DNA from: Brevundimonas sp. UBA5936
GTDB taxonomy: Bacteria; Pseudomonadota; Alphaproteobacteria; Caulobacterales; Caulobacteraceae
Assembly (NCBI GenBank): GCA_002430835.1
Contig: DJDA01000022.1
Location: 367 to 34,975 of the forward strand
DNA: 34,609 bases
Direction: 5' to 3'
Shown here: positions 1 to 8,049 of the stretch, piece by piece
Layout: each line of letters opens with the position of its first letter
Position numbering within the stretch: the first letter of the stretch is position 1
Translations under genes and position numbers: made by a program
Notes under the pieces: generated by a model
Told to the model about the DNA's origin: nothing
The model's database searches: none
Seen by the model: only the letters and a program-made list of their open reading frames with translations

Positions 1-1203
1 GGCGACATAGGCGGCGACGAAATCGGCGGCGACCAGGCTGCGCGAGCGTTCGATGAAGGCGGTCTGCACCTCTTCCAGCGTCAGCAGCCGTCCCGCCGTG
101 GCCGTCAGGGCGGTGGCCAGGGCGCGCAGAATGTCGATCTCGCCCACGGCGTCGCCCGGCCGCAGGCGGCGCTGGCTCATCAGTTCGCGCAGCACCATCC
201 GCGCCAGGGCGGCCGCCAGCAGGGGGAACTCGCCCGCCGCCAACCGCTCGCCCAGCCGCGCCGGCGGGCCTTCGACTGGCGGCACCAGCAAGGTCAGTCG
301 CGGGTCATGGGCGAGAACGGCGCCGACCTCGCGCGGGGCGACCATACGCACGGCCGCCGCCAGGCTGGAGCCCTGATCCAGGCCGGGGCCGAGGATCTGG
401 GCCAGACCCGCGCGCGATCCCAGAAGCTCGCACAGGATCTGCTCGACCGCGACGAACACCAGGGCGCGCGGCGGCCCCTCGATCGGCGCCCGATCGCAGA
501 TGTCCATCAGCCGCTCCAGCCGCGCCCGCGCGCCCGTCAGGCCGCGCAGCGACCCGGCCACCGCCCCGCCCATGAGGAAGGCCCGGTCGGGCGCCCCGGC
601 CAGGCTGTGCGCCAGATCGGCGACGGATCGCGTCTCCAGATCGGCGAACGTCCGACTGCGGCCCGCCTTCAACAGCCGCTCGATCGCCTGTTCGGCCAGG
701 CGTTGATAGTGGCGCATCAACTCATGCACCGACTGGCCGGGCACGGCCTGGGCCTCGGGCACCGCGACCTTCTGGATGGCGTGCTGCAGTTCCACGCCGG
801 AGGCTTCCAGCCGTTCGGCCAGATCCGGCCGGTGCAGCAGCTCGAAGGCCGTCGCGCCCTGGCGCCCCAACCAGTCCTCCAGGATGCGGCCGATGGTCTC
901 GCGCGCATGGGGGGCGTAGAGATCCTGCACCCCGCGACAGGAAGGGCCGCGCGGCTCGACCGGCGCCGGGCGCTTGCGCTTCAGTTCCGGCGCGCCACGC
1001 GTCAGGACGACGACGCTGGCGAACTCCATGGTCTCGGGGTCCAGGGTCTCCTTGGTGACGCGCACGGCCACGGCCTGACGGTCGCGCATCAGATCCTCGG
1101 CCGTCTCCATGGCGCGGCGGCGATCCTCCATCGCCTGCGACAGCGACCAGTCGTCCGGCGGCGTGCGGCGGATGTAGATTTCGTAGTGAACGGGACCGGC
1201 CAT
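1..1203 (-). CDS. Hypothetical protein, 5' part (gene runs off the left edge)
   Basis: The open frame runs from an ATG at 1201-1203 to base 1 with no stop, giving 401 codons, so the C-terminus is missing. The product begins MAGPVHYEIYIRR. It has a charged, roughly 100-residue N-terminal part, then a long Ala/Leu/Arg-rich stretch that looks helical. I see no signal peptide, membrane segment or catalytic motif and do not recognise the family. It is transcribed away from chvI, with 216 nt between the two start codons, so the two genes may share a regulatory region. The coding call rests on a long uninterrupted frame and alphaproteobacterial-looking composition. The function is unknown. Confidence 0.7.
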   Translation of the reverse strand, partial: MAGPVHYEIYIRRTPPDDWSLSQAMEDRRRAMETAEDLMRDRQAVAVRVTKETLDPETMEFASVVVLTRGAPELKRKRPAPVEPRGPSCRGVQDLYAPHARETIGRILEDWLGRQGATAFELLHRPDLAERLEASGVELQHAIQKVAVPEAQAVPGQSVHELMRHYQRLAEQAIERLLKAGRSRTFADLETRSVADLAHSLAGAPDRAFLMGGAVAGSLRGLTGARARLERLMDICDRAPIEGPPRALVFVAVEQILCELLGSRAGLAQILGPGLDQGSSLAAAVRMVAPREVGAVLAHDPRLTLLVPPVEGPPARLGERLAAGEFPLLAAALARMVLRELMSQRRLRPGDAVGEIDILRALATALTATAGRLLTLEEVQTAFIERSRSLVAADFVAAYVA

Positions 1204-1250
1204 GGCGCTTTCGTGGACAGCAAGACGCCTATTCTGGCTTTCCAGGCTTT

Positions 1251-1270
1251 AAGGCGAGGTTTCGCCTTTT
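1251..1270 (+). other. Small hairpin in the chvI upstream region
   Basis: A perfect 7-bp inverted repeat (AAGGCGA / TCGCCTT) encloses a 4-nt loop and is followed on the + strand by two more T, making a run of four T from the stem end. It has the shape of a short intrinsic terminator or leader stem. It lies between the divergent hypothetical gene and chvI, about 150 nt before the chvI start. No upstream + strand gene needs terminating here, so a leader structure, the end of a small RNA, or chance are all possible. Confidence 0.35.
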
Positions 1271-1407
1271 CCTCGCACGGGTTGAAAGGCAGAGTCGCGC
1301 AAACCATTTTGCAGTGGCCGTAAAGTCACCGCGAATGCATAGAACGGTTACGCTTGCCGCGCGTTACCGGATACGGCGGCCGATCAAGCGATCGACCCGC
1401 CCGCACT

Positions 1408-1413
1408 AAGGAG
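1408..1413 (+). promoter_or_regulatory. Ribosome binding site that fixes the TTG start of chvI
   Basis: AAGGAG lies 6 nt before a TTG at 1420-1422. The protein that follows (LANITLVDDDENI) matches the known ChvI N-terminus. An ATG at 1354 in the same frame has no comparable site and would add 22 residues unrelated to a receiver domain. Confidence 0.75.
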
Positions 1414-1419
1414 AAGCCC

Positions 1420-2127
1420 TTGGCTAACATCACCCTGGTCGACGACGACGAGAACATCGTGGCCTCCGTCTCTCTGGCGCTGGAAAGCCACGGCCATACG
1501 GTGACCGCCTATCACGACGGCGCCTCGGGCCTGGAAGCGCTGGAGGCCACCCCGCCGGACCTGGCCATCCTCGACGTCAAGATGCCGCGTATGGACGGCA
1601 TGGAAGTGCTGCGCCGCCTGCGCCAGACCTCCAGCATTCCGGTCATCATGCTGACGTCCAAGGACGAGGAGATCGACGAGATCCTCGGCTTCAACCTCGG
1701 CGCCGACGACTATATCCACAAGCCCTTCAGCCAGCGCCTGCTGATCGAACGGGTCAAGGCCCTGCTGCGCCGCGCGGGCGTGGAAGGCCTGGACCCCATC
1801 GATCCGGCCGCCGTCGAAGCCGGCAAGGCGATCAAGCGCGGCAAGCTGTCGATGGACCCGGCGCGCCACGAATCGACCTGGGACGGCCGGCCGGTCAAGC
1901 TGACCGTCACCGAGTTCCTGCTGCTGCAAGCCCTGGCCCAGCGCCCCGGTTTCGTGAAGAGCCGCGACAATCTGATGGACGCCGCCTATGACGATCAGGT
2001 CTATGTCGACGACCGCACCATCGACAGCCATGTGAAACGGATGCGAAAGAAGTTCCGCATGGTCGACCCTGAGTTCGACGCTATCGAGACCCTGTATGGC
2101 GTCGGATACCGCTACCGCGAGAGCTGA
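1420..2127 (+). CDS. chvI: ChvI, OmpR-family response regulator
   Basis: This is a 235-residue response regulator with an N-terminal receiver domain (about 1-120) and a C-terminal winged-helix DNA-binding domain (about 135-233). The acidic cluster DDD at the start and Asp52 in ILDVKMPRMDG form the phospho-acceptor site. LTSKDE and HKPF supply the conserved Thr/Ser and Lys. The C-terminal VDDRTIDSHVKRMRKKF is the typical recognition-helix region. ChvI is the cytoplasmic partner of ChvG and controls envelope, acid and stress responses in alphaproteobacteria. The start is a TTG chosen for its good ribosome binding site. The gene overlaps chvG by 32 nt, so the two are co-transcribed. The assignment rests on sequence and on the chvG-hprK context. 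Confidence 0.95.
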   Translation: MANITLVDDDENIVASVSLALESHGHTVTAYHDGASGLEALEATPPDLAILDVKMPRMDGMEVLRRLRQTSSIPVIMLTSKDEEIDEILGFNLGADDYIHKPFSQRLLIERVKALLRRAGVEGLDPIDPAAVEAGKAIKRGKLSMDPARHESTWDGRPVKLTVTEFLLLQALAQRPGFVKSRDNLMDAAYDDQVYVDDRTIDSHVKRMRKKFRMVDPEFDAIETLYGVGYRYRES

Positions 2128-3706
2128 ACCTGAAGACGCCCCGGCGCGGCGCCGATTCCGCTTCGGCGGATCGCGCCTGGGCGGCTTCATCCTGGCCCTC
2201 AATCTTCTCAGCCTGCTGATCCTGTTCGGCGGCGCCCTGCTGCTCAACGAGTGGCGGCGCGGTCTGATCGAGGCGCGCCAGGAATCGCTCGGCGTCCAGG
2301 CTGAACTGCTGGCCAACGTCCTGGGCGAACTGGGCATCACCCAGGGCGATCCCTATCCCATGCTGGATGACCGCGCGGCCGCCCTGTGGCTGCGTGACAA
2401 CTTCATCCCGGCGGGCCAGCGCGCCCGCCTGTTCGACATGGACGGGATCGAGGTGTCGGACTCCTATCGGGTCAGCGACGCCATCCCCGGCGCGCCCCTG
2501 CCTCCGGCCAATCCGGCGGGCACCGCCTTGGCCCCGACCGAGCCTTCACGCCGCGAAACCGCACGGTTGGCCCGCGCCGACGCCGAACTGTCGGCCGAGG
2601 TCGAGCGCGCGCTGCAGGGCACGCCTCAGGCCGCCATCCGCCGCAACGAAGAGGGAGAGCGCGTCGTCTCCGTCTCCCTGCCCGTGCGCCATGTGCAGCA
2701 GGTGCTGGGCGTGCTGACCCTGGAGGCCGGCGACGTCAACGCTACCCTGGACGCGCAACGCCGCGCGCTGATGCCTTTCGCCCTGGTGGCGCTGGCGGTG
2801 AATCTGCTGGCGTCGCTGGTGCTGCACCTGTTCGTGGCGCGGCCGGTGATGCGGCTGTCGGCAGCGGCGGACCAGGTGCGTCTACAGCGCGCCCGCGCCA
2901 TCTCCCTGCCCGACCTCGAGGACCGCCGCGACGAGATCGGCGACCTGGCCCGCGCGCTTGAGTCCATGACCGACACCCTGTCGACGCGCATGGACGCCAT
3001 CGAACGCTTCGCCGCCGACGTCAGCCACGAGATCAAGAACCCCCTGACCTCGATCCGCTCGGCGCTGGAGACTCTGCCCCTGGTCAAGACCGATGAGCAG
3101 CGGGCCCGCCTGACCAATCTGCTGCAGCAGGACGTGCGGCGGCTGGATCGCCTGATCACCGACATCTCCAATGCCTCGCGCCTGGACGCCGAACTGTCGC
3201 GCGACCGCCCGCGCGCCATCGATCTGAAGGAACTGCTGGGCGACATCATCGGCGTCTATGAGGCCGGTCAGAAGCCGGGCGAGCCCCCGGTGCGCTTCGT
3301 CCTGAGCGCCGACAGCGCCCGCGTCGTCGGCCGCGACATTCCTCTGGGCCAGGTGTTCCGCAACCTGATCGACAACGCCCGCTCCTTCAGCCCGCCCGAC
3401 GGCGAAGTGCGGGTGAGCCTGGAGCGCGACGACAGCCAGCCCGACCTGCCCCTGCGCGTCCGCGTCGAAGACGACGGCCCCGGCATTCCGGCTGAAAACC
3501 TGGAGACGGTGTTCGAGCGCTTCTACACCTCACGGCCCAAGGGCACGGCCTTCGGCGCCAACTCGGGCCTGGGCCTGGCCATCGTGCGCCAGATCATCGA
3601 CGCCCACGGCGGGCGCGTCCACGCCGAGAACCGCACCGGCCCCGACGGCGCCGTGGTCGGCGCCCGCTTCGAGGTGCGGTTGCCGGCGACGGGCAAGCGC
3701 CCGTGA
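2096..3706 (+). CDS. chvG: ChvG, sensor histidine kinase
   Basis: This 536-residue inner-membrane kinase has a short Arg-rich cytoplasmic N-terminus, a first membrane segment (about 30-50), a periplasmic sensor region (about 51-220), and a second membrane segment (about 225-245). HAMP follows, then a HisKA domain with phospho-acceptor His311 in DVSHEIKNP. The HATPase domain has N box NLIDNARSF, G1 box DDGPGIP and G2 box GLGLAIVRQI. It phosphorylates ChvI. The ATG at 2096 lies inside the last codons of chvI (32-nt overlap), which suggests translational coupling. The periplasmic loop looks complete for the family. In Caulobacter and rhizobia the pair senses envelope damage or acidity; the signal here cannot be read from the sequence. 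Confidence 0.94.
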   Translation: MASDTATARAEPEDAPARRRFRFGGSRLGGFILALNLLSLLILFGGALLLNEWRRGLIEARQESLGVQAELLANVLGELGITQGDPYPMLDDRAAALWLRDNFIPAGQRARLFDMDGIEVSDSYRVSDAIPGAPLPPANPAGTALAPTEPSRRETARLARADAELSAEVERALQGTPQAAIRRNEEGERVVSVSLPVRHVQQVLGVLTLEAGDVNATLDAQRRALMPFALVALAVNLLASLVLHLFVARPVMRLSAAADQVRLQRARAISLPDLEDRRDEIGDLARALESMTDTLSTRMDAIERFAADVSHEIKNPLTSIRSALETLPLVKTDEQRARLTNLLQQDVRRLDRLITDISNASRLDAELSRDRPRAIDLKELLGDIIGVYEAGQKPGEPPVRFVLSADSARVVGRDIPLGQVFRNLIDNARSFSPPDGEVRVSLERDDSQPDLPLRVRVEDDGPGIPAENLETVFERFYTSRPKGTAFGANSGLGLAIVRQIIDAHGGRVHAENRTGPDGAVVGARFEVRLPATGKRP

Positions 3707-3716
3707 TCTGACGCTC

Positions 3717-4160
3717 ATGACCGCGCCCCGCCAGCCCCTGCACGCCACTGTCGCCGCGCTCCGCCTCGGCGGCGCCTGGCGCGGCGTGCTGATCCAGGGA
3801 CGATCCGGCGCCGGCAAGAGCGACCTGGCCCTGCGATTGATGCAGAACGGCTGGCGGCTGGTCGGCGACGATTGGGTGGACGTCTTCGCCTGCGAGGGCG
3901 TCCTCTACGCCGCCGCGCCCGCGACCATCGCCGGGCGGATGGAGGTGCGCGGCCTGGGCGTCGTCGGCCAGCCTTTCCTGCCCCTGGCGCGGATCGCCCT
4001 GTCGCTGCACCTGACCCATGAGCCGGTCGAGCGGATGCCAGAAAAGGCCCAGGACGTGATCGACGGAATCGCGATCCCACGCCTGGGTCTGGACCCTCGT
4101 CCCGCCTCAGCGCCCCTGGTCGTCGCGGCGGCGATGAACGTCGTCGCAACGCTTCCATGA
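3717..4160 (+). CDS. hprK: HPr kinase/phosphorylase, short alphaproteobacterial form
   Basis: The product has 147 residues, about half the length of the Firmicutes enzyme. It corresponds to the C-terminal catalytic domain only, which is normal in alphaproteobacteria. The Walker A motif GRSGAGKS (28-35) is followed by the expected LALRLMQNGWRLVGDD segment with the conserved acidic pair. Known enzymes of this family phosphorylate a serine of HPr with ATP and can reverse the reaction. The ATG lies 10 nt after the chvG stop, so it probably shares the chvIG transcript. Its likely substrate, HPr, is encoded two genes downstream. The N-terminal domain is absent, and I see no sign of a frameshift. 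Confidence 0.9.
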   Translation: MTAPRQPLHATVAALRLGGAWRGVLIQGRSGAGKSDLALRLMQNGWRLVGDDWVDVFACEGVLYAAAPATIAGRMEVRGLGVVGQPFLPLARIALSLHLTHEPVERMPEKAQDVIDGIAIPRLGLDPRPASAPLVVAAAMNVVATLP

Positions 4161-4261
4161 CGGCGCGACGACGGCGCCCTTTGATCCGCGCCGCGATTGC
4201 CCTATGAAACGAGGCTTGTCGCTCGTCGAGGCGAGCTGGGGATGTCTTTGGTGAAGCCTAT

Positions 4262-4666
4262 ATGATCGGGCTGGTGATCGTCACCCACGGGGGCCTGGCC
4301 TCCGAATTCCTGTCGGCGATGGAGCACGTGGTGGGGCCGCAGCGCGGCGTCGCCGCCATCTGCATCGGCCCTGAGGACGACATGGAGCGGCGCCGCCGCG
4401 ACATCGTCGACGCCGCCGCCGCCGTCGATGAAGGCGAAGGCGTCATCCTGTTGACCGACATGTTCGGCGGCACGCCGTCCAACCTGGCCATCTCGGTGAT
4501 GGAGCAGACCGGCGCCGAGGTCATCGCCGGGCTGAACCTGCCCATGCTGATCAAGCTGGCCAGCGTGCGCGGCCGCGAGACGTTGGAGGCTTGCGTGGCC
4601 CACGCCCAGGATGCGGGCCGAAAATACATCTCGGTGGCGTCGTGGGTGCTGGCGGGCGAGAAATGA
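4262..4666 (+). CDS. PTS system EIIA-Man family protein
   Basis: This 134-residue protein is a free-standing EIIA of the mannose family. His9 in VTHGGLA is the expected phosphorylated histidine, and LLTDMFGGTPSNLA is a signature of the family. No EIIB, EIIC or EIID transport component is nearby, so it probably acts as a regulatory phosphocarrier receiving phosphate from HPr (PTS-Ntr type), not as part of a sugar permease. A 101-nt gap separates it from hprK, so a promoter of its own is possible; a 5-bp stem (GCTCG/CGAGC) is the only structure I see in that gap. The stop overlaps the HPr start (ATGA at 4663-4666). The gene is often named ptsM or manX. Confidence 0.92.
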   Translation: MIGLVIVTHGGLASEFLSAMEHVVGPQRGVAAICIGPEDDMERRRRDIVDAAAAVDEGEGVILLTDMFGGTPSNLAISVMEQTGAEVIAGLNLPMLIKLASVRGRETLEACVAHAQDAGRKYISVASWVLAGEK

Positions 4667-4950
4667 GCGACGTCGCCCCTTCCGCCCAGGCGGTGCTGAA
4701 CATCTGCAACCAGCGCGGCCTGCACGCCCGCGCCTCGGCCAAGTTCGTCAAGCTGGCCTCGGAGTTCGAATCCGAGATCCAGGTGACGCGCGACGGCGTG
4801 ACCGTGGACGCCCGCTCGATCATGGGCCTGCTGATGCTGGGCGCCGGGATCGGCTGCGGCGTCGAGGTGAAAGCCGAGGGGCCGGACGCCGCCGAGGCCG
4901 TCGCCGCCCTTACCGACCTTGTGGCGCGTCGCTTCGACGAGGATCAATAG
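4663..4950 (+). CDS. HPr phosphocarrier protein (NPr-like)
   Basis: This 95-residue HPr has His21 in NQRGLHARAS (the Enzyme I phosphorylation site, His15 in classical numbering). Ser52 in DARSIMGLLML is equivalent to Ser46, the target of HprK. It therefore links the kinase encoded upstream to the EIIA just before it. The ATG overlaps the TGA of the EIIA gene, so translation is coupled. A longer in-frame extension to 4591 is possible but would overlap the EIIA gene heavily and adds no HPr sequence. The last 41 nt overlap the convergent mrpG. No ptsI (Enzyme I) lies in this window. Confidence 0.93.
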   Translation: MSDVAPSAQAVLNICNQRGLHARASAKFVKLASEFESEIQVTRDGVTVDARSIMGLLMLGAGIGCGVEVKAEGPDAAEAVAALTDLVARRFDEDQ

Positions 4951-5344
4951 CCGTCAGGTCCGGCGGCGTGCGGACCACCCCGTCGCACTCGCCCTCCAGC
5001 GGCACCCGCACCCCGTCGCCGGAGCGATCGGTCCGGTCGCGGAACAGGGCCGCGCGCGCCAGGATGATCAGCGTCACCGGCGTCGTCACCGTGAAGAAGA
5101 CCGCCACCAGAAGCTCGACCGGCATGAACCGCCCCTCGGCCGCGGTGAAGTAGACCACCGACCCGCCCAGGATCAGGAACATGCCCAGCGTCGCCCCCAG
5201 CGTCGGGGCGTGAACCCGCTCATAAAAGGTCTTGAGCCGCACCAGGCCCAGGGCGCCGACGAAGGTCAGGCCGGAACCGGCCAGCACCAGCCCCGCCGCC
5301 AGCAGCGCCGCCCAGGCCGGGACGTTTGCGGGAAAGCCGCTCAT
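4910..5344 (-). CDS. mrpG: Mrp/Mnh antiporter subunit G
   Basis: This is a 144-residue membrane protein with three hydrophobic segments (about 10-32, 45-65 and 75-97). It carries the MrpG hallmark GLVRLKTFYERVHAPTLGAT. The Arg/Asp-rich tail after about residue 100 is hydrophilic and somewhat longer than in many MrpG proteins. It is a small subunit of the seven-component cation/proton antiporter in the inner membrane and is needed for complex assembly. It is the last gene of the operon. Its start overlaps the mrpF stop by 4 nt, and its 3' end overlaps the convergent HPr gene by 41 nt. Confidence 0.92.
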   Translation of the reverse strand: MSGFPANVPAWAALLAAGLVLAGSGLTFVGALGLVRLKTFYERVHAPTLGATLGMFLILGGSVVYFTAAEGRFMPVELLVAVFFTVTTPVTLIILARAALFRDRTDRSGDGVRVPLEGECDGVVRTPPDLTAIDPRRSDAPQGR

Positions 5345-5622
5345 TCGATCACCTCGCCGCGCATCAGGAATTTGGCCAGGGCGACCGATGAGGTGAAGCC
5401 CAGCATGCCGATGATGACGGCCGCATAGAAATACAGGTGGCTGCCCGTCCGCACCCCGAAGGCGACGACCAGCAGCATCCCGGCCTGATAGACGGTGTCC
5501 AGGCCCAGGATGCGGTCCTGGGCGCGCGGCCCCTTGGCGATGCGCCAGACCCCGATCAGGGCCGCCCCGGCCAGGAACAGCTGCGCCACAACCAGCGCCC
5601 AGTAGAAGACGGCGCCGCTCAT
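5341..5622 (-). CDS. mrpF: Mrp/Mnh antiporter subunit F
   Basis: This 93-residue protein has three predicted membrane helices. It contains the MrpF-type stretch RIAKGPRAQDRILGLDTVY between helices 1 and 2, including the conserved Asp of the family. It is a small membrane subunit of the Mrp complex. It overlaps mrpE upstream and mrpG downstream by 4 nt each (ATGA junctions), which indicates strict co-translation. The length is normal for the family. Confidence 0.92.
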   Translation of the reverse strand: MSGAVFYWALVVAQLFLAGAALIGVWRIAKGPRAQDRILGLDTVYQAGMLLVVAFGVRTGSHLYFYAAVIIGMLGFTSSVALAKFLMRGEVIE

Positions 5623-6116
5623 TCGAAGATCTCCATCAGGCGGCGCTCGTAGCGGTTCTTGATCCGACCCGCCCAGTCGTCCTCGTCATTCAGGTCGAGG
5701 ATGTGCAGCAGGAGCACGCCCGTCGCATCCTCATACTCGACCCAGATGGTGCCCGGCGTGCTGGTGATGACCACCGCCAGCACCGCCAGGCCGTAGCGGT
5801 CGCGCATCTCCAGCGGAATATGGACGAAGCCCGAGACGCGGCTGTCGCGCGAGGCGTTCAGCCCCAGGACGACCAGGGCCACCTCCCAGTTCGACCGGAT
5901 GATGTCGCGCGCGACCACCAGACCGAAGCTCAGCAGGGTCAGCGGTTTTCTGACGCGAACCGGCTCGACCTCCAGGGCGCGCATGATGTGGGGCGCGGCC
6001 AGGGCCATCAGCAGGGCCAGAGCCAGAGCCGGCGGCGCGGCCGATCCGCTGAGCAGCACCGAGGCCCCGAACAGGGCCAGCGACAGGATGGGGTGAGGCA
6101 GAACCGCCCGGATCAT
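5619..6116 (-). CDS. mrpE: Mrp/Mnh antiporter subunit E
   Basis: The product has 165 residues, starts MIRAVLPHPILSLALF, and has two or three N-terminal membrane segments. A cytoplasmic part follows with the family's SRVSGFVHIPL and VVITSTPGTIWVEYE stretches. The ATG at 6114-6116 overlaps the mrpD stop (ATGA). The frame stays open 64 codons further upstream, but only as an Arg/Gly-rich shadow of mrpD, so the downstream start is used. It is a structural or assembly subunit of the antiporter. Confidence 0.92.
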   Translation of the reverse strand: MIRAVLPHPILSLALFGASVLLSGSAAPPALALALLMALAAPHIMRALEVEPVRVRKPLTLLSFGLVVARDIIRSNWEVALVVLGLNASRDSRVSGFVHIPLEMRDRYGLAVLAVVITSTPGTIWVEYEDATGVLLLHILDLNDEDDWAGRIKNRYERRLMEIFE

Positions 6117-7708
6117 GAGCCGCCTCCCAGCACCGCGCGGACATAGGCGTCGGGCCGCACCAGCCAGTCGGCCGTGTGGTCGGCATAGGCGAAGCCCGCC
6201 TCGCCGAAGATCGCCAGGAAGATGCAGGCCGCCAACAGGCCCGCGATGGCCACGCCTTCGGCGGCGCCGACCACGACCGCCGGCTCTGCGTCGTCGTCCC
6301 GCGCCCACAGGGCCGCCATGCCCAGGCGCGTCAGCCCGATCAGGGCGCCCAGCGACGCCAGGGACAGGGCCGCGATCACGCCATAGCCTGCCCAGCCGCC
6401 GACGCCCGACAGGGCGTCCATCATGGCCAGCTTGCCGATGAAGCCCGCCAGCGGCGGCAGGCCCGCGATCATCAGTGTCGAGATCAGGAAGGCGCCGCCC
6501 AGGGCCGCCACCGCCGCCGGAATGACCAGACCGGGCTCGTTGCGCTCCTCGTCGTCAAAGGGATCGATGTACTCGTCCTCGAAGACGGCGCGGCCTGAGC
6601 GCGCGCCGGGATCCTGCCCCCGGTTCAGCACTTCGGCCAGCATGAACAGGGCGCCGCAGGCCAGGGTCGAGCCGACCAGGTAGAAGACCGCCCCGCCCAG
6701 GACGTCGGCGTTGCCGATGCCGACGGCCGCCAGCACCGTGCCCGACGAGACGATGACGGCGTAGGCGGCGGCGATCGACAGGTCGCGCGCGGCGATGATC
6801 CCGGCCGTGCCGAAGCCGATGGTCGCCAGGCCGCCCAGCAGGATCCACAGCTGGCCGAACCCGGCCGAGGCGCCGCTGTCCGGCGCGAACAGCAGGAAGC
6901 TGAGGCGGATGATCACATAGGCGCCGACCTTGGACAGGATGGCGAAGACGGCCGCCGCCGGGGCGCTGGCCGCCGAATAGGTGGTGGTCAGCCAGAAGCC
7001 CAGCGGCCACATGGCGCACTTGGTCAGGAAGGCCACGCCCAGGACGGCCGCGCCGACATGGAACAGGCCCCGGTCCGCCTCGGCGATCTGGGGGATGCGC
7101 ACGGCCAGATCGGCCATGTTGAGGGTGCCGGTCACGCCGTAGATCAGGCTGACCCCGATCAGGAACAGCATGGAGGCGGTCAGGTTGACGGCGATATAGG
7201 CCAGGCCCGCCCGGATGCGCGCCTCGCCCGACCCATGCAGCGCCAGGCCGTAGGAGGCCGCCAGCATGATCTCGAAGAAGACGAAGAGGTTGAACAGGTC
7301 GCCCGTCAGGAAGGCCCCGTTGACCCCCATGACCAGCAACAGGAACAGGGCGTGGAAACGCGGCCCCGCCCGGTCCCATCGCGCCAGGGCGAAGATCATG
7401 GAGCAGGCGCCCAGGACGCTGGTCAGGGCCACCATCAGGGTCGACAGACGGTCCGCCACCAGGACGATGCCGAACGGCGCCGGCCAGTCGCCCAGTTGAT
7501 AGACGCGAGCCGTGTCGCCCCCGCCCGTCGCCCCGGTCGCGCTCTCGTGCAGCAGGGCCAGGGCCATGGCCAGGATGGCCGCCATGGCGAACAGGCTGAG
7601 GCCGCCCTTCAGCAGGCGGCGGCGCTCGTCGAACAGCAGCATGGCCGCAGCGATGACCATGGGCAGAACGATCGGCCCGATGATCAGATGTTCCTGCCAG
7701 TCGGTCAT
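6113..7708 (-). CDS. mrpD: Mrp/Mnh antiporter subunit D (proton-channel subunit)
   Basis: This 531-residue polytopic protein is homologous to respiratory complex I subunits NuoM/N. The segment FFEIMLAASYGLALHG carries the conserved glutamate of the proton-conducting half-channel. KCAMWPLGFWLTTTYSAASAP holds the central lysine and the helix-break motif. It starts at MTDWQEHLI; the frame is open for 96 more codons upstream inside mrpC, but that part is a shadow. It overlaps mrpC and mrpE by 4 nt each. With MrpA it forms the ion-translocating core. A loop around residues 380-400 (RAVFEDEYIDPFDDEE) is strongly acidic. Confidence 0.95.
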   Translation of the reverse strand: MTDWQEHLIIGPIVLPMVIAAAMLLFDERRRLLKGGLSLFAMAAILAMALALLHESATGATGGGDTARVYQLGDWPAPFGIVLVADRLSTLMVALTSVLGACSMIFALARWDRAGPRFHALFLLLVMGVNGAFLTGDLFNLFVFFEIMLAASYGLALHGSGEARIRAGLAYIAVNLTASMLFLIGVSLIYGVTGTLNMADLAVRIPQIAEADRGLFHVGAAVLGVAFLTKCAMWPLGFWLTTTYSAASAPAAAVFAILSKVGAYVIIRLSFLLFAPDSGASAGFGQLWILLGGLATIGFGTAGIIAARDLSIAAAYAVIVSSGTVLAAVGIGNADVLGGAVFYLVGSTLACGALFMLAEVLNRGQDPGARSGRAVFEDEYIDPFDDEERNEPGLVIPAAVAALGGAFLISTLMIAGLPPLAGFIGKLAMMDALSGVGGWAGYGVIAALSLASLGALIGLTRLGMAALWARDDDAEPAVVVGAAEGVAIAGLLAACIFLAIFGEAGFAYADHTADWLVRPDAYVRAVLGGGS

Positions 7709-8049
7709 TCGGGCGCCTCCTGGCCGTCGACATGGTCGCTGCCGGTCTCGCCGCGCGAGGCCAGCAGCACCACCAGGAACAGGGCCGTCAGGGCGAAGCT
7801 GATGACAATGGCCGTCAGCACCAGGGCCTGGGGCGTCGGATCGGCGTAGAGGGCCGGATCCTCGGCTCCCTTGCTGGTGATCGGCGGCGCGGCCGAGCGC
7901 AGCCGCCCCATGGAGAAGATGAACAGGTTGACCGCATAGGAAACCAGCGACAGGCCGATGATGACCTGGAAGGTGCGCGGGCGCAGCATCAGCCACACGC
8001 CCGAACCGGTCAGGACGCCGATGGCCAGGGCCAGGACGATCTGGGTCAT
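7705..8049 (-). CDS. mrpC: Mrp/Mnh antiporter subunit C (NuoK-like)
   Basis: This 114-residue protein has three membrane helices and is homologous to NuoK. It contains VIIGLSLVSYAVNLFIF and the typical DPTPQALVLTAIVISFA segment of MrpC/PhaC. It lies between the fused A/B subunit and subunit D with 4-nt overlaps at both ends. The soluble C-terminal tail is acidic (RGETGSDHVDGQEAPE). Confidence 0.94.
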   Translation of the reverse strand: MTQIVLALAIGVLTGSGVWLMLRPRTFQVIIGLSLVSYAVNLFIFSMGRLRSAAPPITSKGAEDPALYADPTPQALVLTAIVISFALTALFLVVLLASRGETGSDHVDGQEAPE

